A stretch of 64,000 nt of DNA from Bacteroidota bacterium (GTDB lineage Bacteria; Bacteroidota; Bacteroidia; Bacteroidales; Tannerellaceae): contig JAEYVY010000015.1 in assembly GCA_023429375.1 (NCBI GenBank), positions 1 through 64,000 of the forward strand, given 5' to 3'. The notes under the pieces were generated by a model. It saw only the letters and a program-made list of their open reading frames with translations, was not told the origin of the DNA and did no database searches. Shown one piece after another: positions 52,869 through 62,168 of the stretch. The translations under genes and the position numbers were made by a program. Positions within the stretch are counted from its first letter, which is position 1, and every line of letters begins with the position of its first letter.

Positions 52869-53010
52869 CATCCCGATGTTCTTTCAGTCTCTTTAACACA
52901 TTGATATTCATTGCCTATAAGGCTCTCAAAAAACACCTCGAACGTTTAAAAAAAACACCTCGATGTTTTTTAAAAACGTTCGGGATGTTTTTTTAAAAGC
53001 ATCGGGATAT
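52869..53010. repeat. Phased intergenic module array B
   Basis: Modules at 52869-52878 (CATCCCGATG), 52934-52944 (CACCTCGAACG), 52956-52965 (CACCTCGATG), 52977-52987 (CGTTCGGGATG) and 53000-53010 (CATCGGGATAT), separated by A/T runs. The last four start 22, 21 and 23 bp apart. Module sequence, spacer and period match the array at 33596-33714. It lies after the queF stop and before the DUF1080 promoter. Confidence 0.8.
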
Positions 53011-53169
53011 TATTTTTTAATTGATAATCAACAACTATTATCATCGAGATAAGACCTAAATTTTAGGTTCTCATCTTATTCCTTTTTTAAGAAATACAAT
53101 TCAGAAGGTGGAGAAGCAATCATTTTATGAATTCTCCTATTATTTAAATGAATGAAAAAGGAAATAATG

Positions 53170-53177
53170 TACATTTG
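53170..53177 (+). promoter_or_regulatory. -7 box of the second DUF1080 gene
   Basis: TACATTTG matches TAnnTTTG, 35 bp before the start codon. No clear -33 box. Confidence 0.5.
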
Positions 53178-53212
53178 TGATTAGAATTCTACTAACTTAA
53201 ATTCATAATATT

Positions 53213-54007
53213 ATGAACAGAATGAATCTGACATTCAAAGCCGGACTTATAGTTTTGGCTTGTGCTGCATGTGGTTCGGCTTCAGCACAAAAAGAATACC
53301 CTAAACAAGAAAGAATGACTCCGGGCATGTCTGAATACTGGACTCCGCAGCCAAAAGTGGTAACCCCGGGCCAATCAACCCCAAACGCATTTCTTTCAGC
53401 TCCTTCTGATGCTATCGTTCTATTTGACGGGAAAGATCTTTCTGCTTGGAAATCAGCAAGAGGAGATGGTGAAGCAAAATGGAAAGTTGAAAATGGTGCA
53501 TTTACTGTAGTAAAGGGAACTGGTGATATCCAAACTAAACAGGAATTTGAAAATTACCAATTGCATATCGAATGGATGATTCCTGAAAACATTACCGGAA
53601 AGAGCCAAGCACGTGGCAATAGCGGTATCTTCATGCAAGGCAAATATGAAATTCAAGTTTTGGATTGCTACAATAACGAAACTTACGTTAACGGACAAGC
53701 GGGTAGTGTCTATAAACAAACTCCTCCATTGGTAAATGCGATGCGTAAACCGGGAGAATGGAATGTATACGACATTATATATACTGCTCCTGTCTTTAAA
53801 GAAGACGGAACTTATCGTTTTCCACCACGTGTAACCGTTATCCATAATGGTATCGTGGTTCAAAACAATACAACTATTTTAGGAACAACCGAGTACATCG
53901 GATTCCCAAAAGTTGTACCTCACGGAGCTGGCCCAATTGTCCTACAGGATCATGGTGACCCAAGCGAGCCAATCAGTTTCCGCAATATCTGGATCAGAGA
54001 ATTATAA
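53213..54007 (+). CDS. DUF1080 protein (3-keto-disaccharide hydrolase family)
   Basis: 264 residues, signal peptide ending near SASAQ; the ACAACGS stretch could also be a lipobox. DUF1080 fold: AIVLFDGKDLSAWKS, then QLHIEWMIPENITGKSQARGNSGIF, YEIQVLDCYNN and the closing ISFRNIWIREL. The acidic and aromatic positions of the family are kept. It is a single gene with its own promoter box, 1.4 kb from the second susC start. It may cleave oxidised glycosides made by the exported Gfo/Idh enzyme at 39175; this link is inferred. Confidence 0.87.
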   Translation: MNRMNLTFKAGLIVLACAACGSASAQKEYPKQERMTPGMSEYWTPQPKVVTPGQSTPNAFLSAPSDAIVLFDGKDLSAWKSARGDGEAKWKVENGAFTVVKGTGDIQTKQEFENYQLHIEWMIPENITGKSQARGNSGIFMQGKYEIQVLDCYNNETYVNGQAGSVYKQTPPLVNAMRKPGEWNVYDIIYTAPVFKEDGTYRFPPRVTVIHNGIVVQNNTTILGTTEYIGFPKVVPHGAGPIVLQDHGDPSEPISFRNIWIREL

Positions 54008-54014
54008 TAGCTAT

Positions 54015-55808
54015 TTAATCTAAGATCAGATTAAATTCATCTTTCAGCCGGGCGAGTGCAGGATTTTGTTTCAACAAATACTCATATCGCTCGGTTGCTG
54101 TATAAGCAAGCGGCTTTTCATTGGCTTCAACAATTCGAACACGCATTTGAATCAGTGTATTTTGCAGTTTCGCTCTTAGATAGGTCAAAATATCGACACT
54201 ATTAGCAGTCAACTGGTCTAACTGACCGGGGTTATGGACAGCAACTTCAAAATGATAATTTTCCTGTAATACCGGTTTACAGTTTATCATCGTATTTTTG
54301 AGGTAAACCTTCTCTCCTATTGTTTCAATATATTCATCCCAATAACGAATCAAACTTGCTTCTTCAAAGGGATTGTTAAGTACCTTTTCCGTTCTCGATT
54401 CTTCTGCATCAGAGGTTGTTTCCTCTTTCTTCTGCCCTATCTCTTTTAAAGAAATCCCCATAGACGGACGTGCCAATGTTTTTTTGGCCGGACTAGCCGT
54501 AGGCACATCCGGCAATTTCACAGGCGCATCGGCAGGTAATTGCGTAGTCACCACCTGAGATTGCCCAGTTGCACTTTGGGACAAGGTGGTTGGAGAGGGA
54601 ACTGGAGCACTTTGAGGTAAAGTGCCAGAAGAGGGCGCTGAGACCGACTGACTTCCGCCCTGTTGTGTTGGAATAGTATCAATTAGGACTTTTTTTTTAT
54701 CATCGTCCGCCCCATGATGGACAAGCTGACAGAGTTGTATCAACGTTAGCTCCAACAGAAGGCGTTTATTCCGGCTTGTTCGATAATTCAGATCACAGGT
54801 ATTCGCCAGTTCAATTGCTTTATATAATAAGGTATCAGGACAGCGTTTGGCCATTTCCTTATATCGCTCGCGAATAGAAGCACCCACTTCAAACAAGATT
54901 AACGTAGCCTCATCACGACAGACCAGCAAATCACGGAAATGTGAAGCCAGGCCTGTTATTATATTCTGGCCGTCGAATCCTTTTCCTAATATATCATTCA
55001 ACGTAAGTATCGCTGCACGTACATTTCCGGCCAAGACAGCTTCCGTGATACGGAAATAGTATTCGTAGTCGAGTACATTCAAATTGTCAATCACCGACTG
55101 ATACGTGATATTTCCACCGCTAAAGCTGGCCACCTGATCGAAGATAGATAACGCATCACGCATACCGCCATCCGCTTTTTGCGCGATTACGTTCAAGGCT
55201 TCCGGTTCTGCAGTTATCCCTTCGCATGAAGCGACATACTCTAGGTGTTCTACCATATCGGGGATGGATATCCGAGCAAAATCGTAGATTTGGCAACGCG
55301 AAAGGATGGTTGGCAATACTTTATGTCTTTCAGTAGTTGCCAAAATAAAGATGGCATGATGAGGAGGCTCTTCCAATGTCTTCAAAAATGCATTGAAAGC
55401 TTGTGCAGAAAGCATGTGCACCTCGTCGATGATAAAGACTTTATATTTACTGATTGCCGGTGGAATTCGGACTTGTTCAATCAAGGTACGTATATCATCC
55501 ACAGAGTTGTTGGAGGCGGCATCTAATTCATGAATATTATATGATCGTTGTTCGTTGAACGCCAAGCAAGACTCGCAGGTATTACATGCATCTCCTTCTG
55601 CTGTCAGATTCAAACAATTGATTGTTTTAGCGAAAATACGTGCACAAGATGTTTTCCCGACTCCACGAGGACCGCAAAACAAATAGGCATGGGCTAATTT
55701 ATTCGTTTGTATAGCGTTCTTCAAAGTCGTCGTAAGTGATTTTTGCCCCACTACACTTCGAAAGGTGGTAGGACGGTACTTTCTGGCTGATACAATATAA
55801 TTATCCAT
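54015..55808 (-). CDS. dnaX: DNA polymerase III gamma/tau subunit
   Basis: 597 residues. AAA+ clamp-loader: Walker A GPRGVGKT (46-53), zinc Cys at 65, 75, 78 and 81, Walker B IIDEVHML, sensor 1 LATTERHKV. Domain III ends near 365. A Ser/Thr/Pro/Gln-rich linker (about 375-455) precedes a tau-like C-terminal region ending LARLKDEFNLILD. It loads the sliding clamp in the replisome. No frameshift signal for a shorter gamma form is evident. It converges on the DUF1080 gene with seven bases between stops. Confidence 0.93.
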   Translation of the reverse strand: MDNYIVSARKYRPTTFRSVVGQKSLTTTLKNAIQTNKLAHAYLFCGPRGVGKTSCARIFAKTINCLNLTAEGDACNTCESCLAFNEQRSYNIHELDAASNNSVDDIRTLIEQVRIPPAISKYKVFIIDEVHMLSAQAFNAFLKTLEEPPHHAIFILATTERHKVLPTILSRCQIYDFARISIPDMVEHLEYVASCEGITAEPEALNVIAQKADGGMRDALSIFDQVASFSGGNITYQSVIDNLNVLDYEYYFRITEAVLAGNVRAAILTLNDILGKGFDGQNIITGLASHFRDLLVCRDEATLILFEVGASIRERYKEMAKRCPDTLLYKAIELANTCDLNYRTSRNKRLLLELTLIQLCQLVHHGADDDKKKVLIDTIPTQQGGSQSVSAPSSGTLPQSAPVPSPTTLSQSATGQSQVVTTQLPADAPVKLPDVPTASPAKKTLARPSMGISLKEIGQKKEETTSDAEESRTEKVLNNPFEEASLIRYWDEYIETIGEKVYLKNTMINCKPVLQENYHFEVAVHNPGQLDQLTANSVDILTYLRAKLQNTLIQMRVRIVEANEKPLAYTATERYEYLLKQNPALARLKDEFNLILD

Positions 55809-55833
55809 CTGACTTGTTTTATTTACGGGAACA

Positions 55834-55841
55834 CAAACTTA
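55834..55841 (-). promoter_or_regulatory. -7 box of dnaX
   Basis: Minus strand TAAGTTTG matches TAnnTTTG, 25 bp before the dnaX start codon. Confidence 0.5.
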
Positions 55842-55962
55842 CATAAAAAATATGTAATCTGTAAGTCTATAATTGGATTGTCCAACATAAAACGAGAAAC
55901 TAGAATCGTAAAATTCAGGGATAATCCACTTTAACACTCTTCTGCTAATACAAGATTTTTCA

Positions 55963-55970
55963 TACATTTG
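55963..55970 (+). promoter_or_regulatory. -7 box close to the DUF4105 start
   Basis: TACATTTG ends ten bases before the ATG at 55981. If used, the transcript would have a leader of only a few bases. Confidence 0.5.
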
Positions 55971-55980
55971 CCTAAAAAAT

Positions 55981-57174
55981 ATGAAACTACGTATCGTCAT
56001 CTTTCTATTTCTAATTTCACTCTTTCCGCTTGCCGCGCAGCAACGAGTGAACCTAAGTGATGAAGCCGAGATCAGTATAATTATCTGTGGCCCTTCTCAT
56101 GACGATTCATACACACTATACGGGCATGCTGCGTTTCGAATTCAGGATCAAACGCATAATTTAGATGCAATATTCAATTATGGTTTATTTGACTTCTCGA
56201 GCCCTAATTTCCTTTACCGGTTTGCCAAAGGAGAAACAGATTATAAATTAGGCGCCTTCGGAACTCTGGATTATCTGATAGAATACCAGATAAGAGGCAG
56301 TTCAGTTACCGAACTAAAGCTTAACCTGACAACGGATGAGAAAAACAAATTATGGGATGCCCTCTTGATTAATTATCTGCCCGAAAACAGGGTGTATCGT
56401 TACAATTTCTTCTTTGACAATTGTGCCACACGTCTTGTTTCCATGGTGGAAAAATACGTTAATGGAACGGTTGTATATCATTCTGAACCATCAAACCGGA
56501 CTTTTCGTGACCTGATTAATCATTGTACCCGTGAGCATAACTGGTTGACGTTTGGTTGCGACTTGGCTTTAGGAAGCCCGACCGACCGCATTGCAACAGC
56601 CCACGAAACCATGTTCCTTCCTTTATTTTTGGAGAAGGAATTCAAGACAGCTACCATCCAATCTAAAGATGGCACATCACGTCCCTTAGTTAAAGAGACT
56701 ATTGTCTTAGCTAATGAGGAACCGGAAATCAACAATTACCCGCCCGAACGATTCACCCCGATATATGCAGCTTTGCTTATTTTATTTATCACTGCAGGCA
56801 TCACATATTGGGACTGGCGGAGAAAAAAACAAACTAAATTTTTCGATATCACTTTATTCTTCATTGCAGGAATAGCCGGTTGTGTTTTATTCTTTATCAG
56901 TGTGATATCTGTTCATCCAAGTGTTTTTCCCAATTGGTCGCTCGTCTGGCTTCACCCACTACATCTGGCAGGTGCAATGCTTATTGCAGTAAAAAGACTT
57001 TCAAAAGCAACTTATTGGTATCATTTTATTAACTTTGTGGCGCTTACACTTTTGTTGGCCGGATGGATTATTATCCCTCAACACTTGAATGTAGCCTTTG
57101 TGCCACTAATCCTGACCCTTTTGATTAGGTCCGGATTCGCGGCTTATAGTCATAAAACAGAAAAAAAGAAATGA
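55981..57174 (+). CDS. lnb: DUF4105 (Lnb-like) membrane protein, probable lipoprotein N-acyltransferase
   Basis: 397 residues. Signal peptide ending near LAAQQ, then a periplasmic DUF4105 domain with the likely catalytic pair His in YTLYGHAAFRI and Cys in FFFDNCATRLV. Four or five membrane helices lie in the last 150 residues (LLILFITAGITYW, FFIAGIAGCVLFF, FVPLILTLLI). DUF4105 is the domain of Lnb, which adds or moves an acyl group on the N-terminal Cys of lipoproteins, and Bacteroides members have been linked to this role. Its stop overlaps the next gene as ATGA. Confidence 0.85.
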   Translation: MKLRIVIFLFLISLFPLAAQQRVNLSDEAEISIIICGPSHDDSYTLYGHAAFRIQDQTHNLDAIFNYGLFDFSSPNFLYRFAKGETDYKLGAFGTLDYLIEYQIRGSSVTELKLNLTTDEKNKLWDALLINYLPENRVYRYNFFFDNCATRLVSMVEKYVNGTVVYHSEPSNRTFRDLINHCTREHNWLTFGCDLALGSPTDRIATAHETMFLPLFLEKEFKTATIQSKDGTSRPLVKETIVLANEEPEINNYPPERFTPIYAALLILFITAGITYWDWRRKKQTKFFDITLFFIAGIAGCVLFFISVISVHPSVFPNWSLVWLHPLHLAGAMLIAVKRLSKATYWYHFINFVALTLLLAGWIIIPQHLNVAFVPLILTLLIRSGFAAYSHKTEKKK

Positions 57175-58754
57175 GACGATTAATAACCTCGCTGATTGCA
57201 ATTTTGGCGGTTACCAATATGGAGGCCCAGCAACAGGCCCCCAAGTTGGTTGTCTGTATCACTGTGGATCAGCTCAGAGGAGATTATATAGATTACTTTT
57301 ACAATACATTCGGCGAAGGAGGATTTAAACGCCTGATAAATGAAGGGCGTATGTATAAAAACATCCGCTTTGAATTCTCTAACGTTGATCAGGCCAGTGC
57401 GTTCGCAACCATCTTTACAGGCAGCAATCCTTGCTATCATGGAGTTGCCTCAAATAAGAAATACGACTTCACAAAAGGTCTTGAAACTTCTACATTGAAC
57501 GACCCTAACTATCTGGGTAATTATACGCGCGAAAACTATTCTCCAAAAGCATTACTTGCTTCTACTATAGGAGATGAGTTAAAGATTGCATCGAAAGGAA
57601 GAAGCGATGTATATGCTATCGCTCCAAATGCAGAGAGCGCCATTCTTTCGGCCGGTCATGCCGCCAACGGAGCATTCTGGCTGGACGATTACAACGGCAA
57701 ATGGGCTACAACAACCTATTATAAAGGAATACCTTGGTACGTAGATCGTTATAATAATGGGCCGGAGTCACTCACTCCTCGCCTCGAACAGATGGTTTGG
57801 ACACCTTCCTTGCCGATCGATAAATTCAATGCCCTGCCTTATGTATTGGAAGATATTCCATTCAAATATACATTCAGTGAAAAATCTGGAACAGCCTATC
57901 TCAATCTGAAGACCTCTCCTTACATCAACAAGGAGGTTAACAGGCTGGCTTTCCAGTTCATTGAATATGCCGGATTCGGCACCCGTTCATGTCCTGATAT
58001 GTTGGCGATAACTTACTATGCCGGTAATTATCGCGGAACCATGAGCAAGGAATACACTCGCGAAATACAGGATACATACTATCAGCTTGACAAGGATATT
58101 GAACAACTACTCAATACGATCGACAAGAAAATCGGACTGGCAAATACCTTAATCGTATTTACCGGAAGTGGATATTTCAGTAGCATTGAAGAATATCCGG
58201 AAGGAATGTTGCTAGCCGGTGGCGAATTCCACCCCAAACGTTGCATAGCCCTCTTAAACATGTATCTGATGGCTATGTACGGCCAATCGAATTGGGTATC
58301 AGGTTATTATAACAATCAAATTTTCTTGAACAGAAAGGCTATTGAAGATGCTAAGCTCAGCCTGCCCGAAATACAAGCCAAAGCAGCAGAGTTTGTACGC
58401 GAATTCAGCGGTGTTCAACACGTTACTACCGATTTTTCTTTACGCACCGGTGACTGGAACGAAGGAACATCTTCTCTCCGCCAAGGCACACACCATATCG
58501 GTCGTGGCGATTTGATTATCGAACTACAACCGGGATGGATCATCAACAACGAGATTCCAAAAGAAAAACCAAAGGTAATCCGCAACAATGCAGTGATTAC
58601 CCCTCTTATATTCCTAGGTAACGGTATTAAACCTGAGCATATCTATCGTGAGATTAAGGCTACAGAAGTTGCACCGACCGTCACGCATGTACTCAGGATT
58701 AGACCGCCGAATGCTTCGCGCGAACTTCCACTTTTTGAATTTCTAAATAAATAA
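57171..58754 (+). CDS. Alkaline-phosphatase-fold protein, probable pseudoenzyme (PafA-like)
   Basis: 527 residues, signal peptide ending at EAQQ. The sequence follows PafA along its length: CITVDQLRGDYIDYF, FGEGGFKRLINEG, ATIFTGSNPCYHG, AILSAGHAANGAFW, DTYYQLDKDIEQLLNTIDK. By my alignment from memory only the first zinc Asp (Asp33) and the Asn near 95 remain. The nucleophile Thr is Gln74, the Lys and Arg of the phosphate pocket are Asn153 and Glu155, and zinc ligands Asp/His become Asn286/Thr290, Gly332/Ser333 and Ile476. It therefore probably lacks phosphatase activity. It is coupled (ATGA) to the Lnb-like gene and precedes secA. Confidence 0.8.
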   Translation: MRRLITSLIAILAVTNMEAQQQAPKLVVCITVDQLRGDYIDYFYNTFGEGGFKRLINEGRMYKNIRFEFSNVDQASAFATIFTGSNPCYHGVASNKKYDFTKGLETSTLNDPNYLGNYTRENYSPKALLASTIGDELKIASKGRSDVYAIAPNAESAILSAGHAANGAFWLDDYNGKWATTTYYKGIPWYVDRYNNGPESLTPRLEQMVWTPSLPIDKFNALPYVLEDIPFKYTFSEKSGTAYLNLKTSPYINKEVNRLAFQFIEYAGFGTRSCPDMLAITYYAGNYRGTMSKEYTREIQDTYYQLDKDIEQLLNTIDKKIGLANTLIVFTGSGYFSSIEEYPEGMLLAGGEFHPKRCIALLNMYLMAMYGQSNWVSGYYNNQIFLNRKAIEDAKLSLPEIQAKAAEFVREFSGVQHVTTDFSLRTGDWNEGTSSLRQGTHHIGRGDLIIELQPGWIINNEIPKEKPKVIRNNAVITPLIFLGNGIKPEHIYREIKATEVAPTVTHVLRIRPPNASRELPLFEFLNK

Positions 58755-58786
58755 TATTACGAATAAAATAACACATAATATACAGT

Positions 58787-61700
58787 ATGGGATTTAATGA
58801 ATTCATGACGAAGCTATTCGGCAACAAATCACAACGTGACCTTAAACTAATCGATCCGTACGTTGCGAAAATCAAAGCCGTTTATCCATCTATCGTCACA
58901 CTGTCAAACGATGAACTTCGTGCTAAGACTGATTTGATTAAACAACGCATTCAGGATTACGTAGCAGAAGAAAGAGCCAAAGTTGAAGAACTTCGCAAAG
59001 ATATTGACGAAAAGGAACTGGAAGAACGTGAAGCAATCTGGGCCGAAGTAGATAAAATAGAAAAAGCGATTACAGAAAAGATGGAAGTTGTACTTGAAGA
59101 AGTTCTTCCTGAAGTATTCGCTATCGTTAAAGATACGGCACGCCGTTTTGCTGAAAACGAAGAAATCATTGTTACAGCAAATCAGTTTGACCGCGACTTA
59201 GCTGCAAAACATGACTTTGTACGTATCGAAGGTGATAAAGCTATCTATCAGAATCACTGGATGGCAGGTGGAAACGAAATCACCTGGGACATGATTCACT
59301 ATGATGTACAGCTATTTGGTGGTGTTGTACTACACAAAGGTAAAATTGCGGAAATGGCTACCGGTGAAGGTAAAACATTGGTTGCTACCCTCCCCGTATT
59401 CTTGAATGCCTTGACCCGCAACGGGGTACACGTTGTGACGGTGAACGATTACTTGTCAAAACGTGACTCGGAATGGATGGGACCACTTTATATGTTCCAT
59501 GGCTTATCAGTAGATTGCATCGATAAGCATCAACCTAACTCGGATGCGCGCCGTGCTGCCTACAATGCAGATATCACATTTGGTACGAATAATGAATTTG
59601 GCTTTGACTACCTGCGTGACAATATGGCTATCAGCCCGAACGACCTTGTACAACGCAAGCACAATTATGCTATTGTCGATGAGGTCGACTCGGTATTGAT
59701 CGACGATGCTCGTACGCCGTTGATTATCTCCGGTCCAATTCCACGTGGAGAAGAACAACTTTTCGAGCAGTTCCGTCCAAACGTGGAAGTCGTAGTTAAC
59801 GCACAAAAGGCACTTTGCACAAAACTATTGACCGAAGCAAAACAAAAAATTGCCAGCTCGGACGAAAAAAATGTAGAAGAAGGATACCTGATGCTCTTCC
59901 GTTCTTTCAAGGGATTCCCAAAGAACAAAGCATTGATTAAGTTCTTAAGCGAACCGGGAATCAAGGCAGGTATGCTGAAGACCGAAGCCTTCTACATGGA
60001 AAACAACATGCGTAATATGCATTTGGCTACGGATGAGCTTTACTTCGTAATCGATGAAAAGAACAATAGCATCGAACTTACCGATAAAGGTATTGACTTG
60101 TTGACCGGAAAAACTGACGATCCTCAGTTCTTCGTTCTTCCGGATATTACTTCCGAGCTATCGCAGTTGGATAACTTCGAAGGATCTGAAGAAGAAAAGC
60201 AAGCAAAGAAAGACGAGATACTGGCAAACTATTCTGTTAAGAGCGAACGTGTACATACTATCAACCAATTATTAAAAGCTTATACCTTATTTGAAAAAGA
60301 CGACGAATACGTTGTGATCGACAATAAGGTTATGATCGTGGACGAACAGACCGGTCGTATCATGGAAGGACGTCGTTATTCAGACGGTCTACACCAGGCG
60401 ATTGAAGCAAAAGAAGGTGTTAAGGTAGAAGCAGCAACACAAACATTCGCAACAATTACCCTTCAGAACTACTTCCGTATGTATCACAAGCTGGCGGGTA
60501 TGACGGGTACAGCAGAAACGGAAGCCGGTGAATTCTGGGACATCTATAAATTGGATGTGGTAGTAATACCGACCAACCGCCCTATCGCTCGTAAAGATAT
60601 GAACGATCGTATCTACAAAACGAAGCGTGAAAAGTACTCGGCAGTAATTGAAGAAATCAGCAGTTTGATTGAAGCAGGACGTCCTGTACTTGTCGGTACG
60701 ACTTCTGTAGAAATATCGGAACTTCTCAGCCGTATGTTGAACCTGCGAAAGATTCCACATAACGTATTGAATGCGAAGTTACACCAGCGTGAAGCTGAGA
60801 TTGTAGCTCAGGCAGGTAAGAGCGGTACGGTTACGATTGCAACCAACATGGCAGGTCGTGGTACCGACATCAAGCTGACTCCTGAAGTGAAAGCAGCCGG
60901 TGGTTTGGCTATCATTGGTACTGAGCGTCACGAAAGCCGTCGCGTTGACAGACAGTTGCGTGGTCGTGCAGGACGTCAGGGAGACCCGGGGTCTTCTGTA
61001 TTCTTCGTTTCGTTGGAAGACGATTTGATGCGTCTGTTTGCTTCCGACAAGATTGCCGGATTAATGGACAGACTGGGCTTCAAAGAAGGAGAAGTTTTGG
61101 AACATAGCATGTTGAGCAAATCAGTTGAACGTGCACAGACTAAAGTTGAACAAAACAACTTCGGTATACGTAAGCGTCTGTTGGAATACGATGACGTGAT
61201 GAACTCTCAACGTAACGTTATCTATACCCGTCGTCGTCATGCCTTAATGGGTGAACGTATTGGATTGGATGTATTGAACACAATCTACGACACATCTAAT
61301 GCTATCATTGAACAGCACGCAGAATTCGATGATTATGAAGGATTCAAACTTGAATTATTCAAGACCTTCGCTATGGAATCTCCGTTTACTGAAGAAGAAT
61401 TTAAGGATTCCAAACCAGAACAATTGCAGGAGAAACTGTTTGAATCTGCTTTAGCTATATTCAAACGCAGAATGGAACGCATGACGCAAGTCGCTTATCC
61501 TGTTATCAAACAAGTATACGAAAATCAAGGAGCTCAATATGAAAACATCATGATTCCAATCACTGATGGAAAGCGTATGTATAATATTTCATGCAACTTG
61601 AAGGAAGCTTACGAAACAGAATGTAAGGCAATCGTTAAATCATTCCAGAAAGCAATTACCCTGCATACGATTGACGAAGCATGGAAAGAACATCTTCGTG

Positions 61701-62119
61701 AAATGGATGAATTGCGTCACTCTGTTCAAAATGCAAGCTATGAGAATAAAGATCCATTGTTGATCTACAAACTTGAATCATACAATTTATTCAAGAATAT
61801 GGTCGACGCCATGAATCGCAAAACGGCTGCCATTTTAATGCGTGGACAAATACCCGTTCGTGAAGAGTCTCCTGAAGAACACGAAGCAGCACGTCAACGT
61901 GTAGCAGTTAGAGAAGCGGCTCCGGAACGCAAACAAGATATGAGCCGTTATCGTATGGGTCGTTCGGCTGAACAAGGTGGACCGCAAATGCCTCCGTTGC
62001 CTAACACGCAACCACAGCGCCAAGAACCGATTCGTGCCGAAAAACGTGTAGGACGTAATGATCCATGTCCTTGCGGAAGCGGAAAGAAATATAAAAACTG
62101 CCACGGCGCAGGTTTATAA
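58787..62119 (+). CDS. secA: Preprotein translocase ATPase SecA
   Basis: 1110 residues, longer than the E. coli protein (901) as is usual in Bacteroidota because of inserts in the N-terminal and nucleotide-binding regions (for example the charged coiled-coil segment at about 60-110). Walker A MATGEGKT, DEVDSVLIDDARTPLI, GRGTDI and RGRAGRQGDPG are present. The C-terminal zinc motif is complete (NDPCPCGSGKKYKNCHG). It drives proteins through SecYEG. Thirty-two bases separate it from the pseudo-phosphatase gene, so it may be part of that operon. Confidence 0.97.
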   Translation: MGFNEFMTKLFGNKSQRDLKLIDPYVAKIKAVYPSIVTLSNDELRAKTDLIKQRIQDYVAEERAKVEELRKDIDEKELEEREAIWAEVDKIEKAITEKMEVVLEEVLPEVFAIVKDTARRFAENEEIIVTANQFDRDLAAKHDFVRIEGDKAIYQNHWMAGGNEITWDMIHYDVQLFGGVVLHKGKIAEMATGEGKTLVATLPVFLNALTRNGVHVVTVNDYLSKRDSEWMGPLYMFHGLSVDCIDKHQPNSDARRAAYNADITFGTNNEFGFDYLRDNMAISPNDLVQRKHNYAIVDEVDSVLIDDARTPLIISGPIPRGEEQLFEQFRPNVEVVVNAQKALCTKLLTEAKQKIASSDEKNVEEGYLMLFRSFKGFPKNKALIKFLSEPGIKAGMLKTEAFYMENNMRNMHLATDELYFVIDEKNNSIELTDKGIDLLTGKTDDPQFFVLPDITSELSQLDNFEGSEEEKQAKKDEILANYSVKSERVHTINQLLKAYTLFEKDDEYVVIDNKVMIVDEQTGRIMEGRRYSDGLHQAIEAKEGVKVEAATQTFATITLQNYFRMYHKLAGMTGTAETEAGEFWDIYKLDVVVIPTNRPIARKDMNDRIYKTKREKYSAVIEEISSLIEAGRPVLVGTTSVEISELLSRMLNLRKIPHNVLNAKLHQREAEIVAQAGKSGTVTIATNMAGRGTDIKLTPEVKAAGGLAIIGTERHESRRVDRQLRGRAGRQGDPGSSVFFVSLEDDLMRLFASDKIAGLMDRLGFKEGEVLEHSMLSKSVERAQTKVEQNNFGIRKRLLEYDDVMNSQRNVIYTRRRHALMGERIGLDVLNTIYDTSNAIIEQHAEFDDYEGFKLELFKTFAMESPFTEEEFKDSKPEQLQEKLFESALAIFKRRMERMTQVAYPVIKQVYENQGAQYENIMIPITDGKRMYNISCNLKEAYETECKAIVKSFQKAITLHTIDEAWKEHLREMDELRHSVQNASYENKDPLLIYKLESYNLFKNMVDAMNRKTAAILMRGQIPVREESPEEHEAARQRVAVREAAPERKQDMSRYRMGRSAEQGGPQMPPLPNTQPQRQEPIRAEKRVGRNDPCPCGSGKKYKNCHGAGL

Positions 62120-62130
62120 TCTAAATAGAC

Positions 62131-62168
62131 AAAGCCTCCAGAGTTGATTAACTTCTGGAGGCTTTTTT
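62131..62168. terminator. Terminator after secA
   Basis: A 12-bp stem (AAAGCCTCCAGA and its complement) with an 11-base loop ends in TTTTTT on the plus strand. The left side is also A-rich, so it may serve the leftward araC-type gene whose stop overlaps its end. Confidence 0.9.

Noticed and set aside
54015..55808. A programmed frameshift in dnaX to make a short gamma form
   Set aside because: I found no slippery heptamer followed by a hairpin near the end of the ATPase region. A run of T on the plus strand near 54690 lies in the linker but is not in a typical context.
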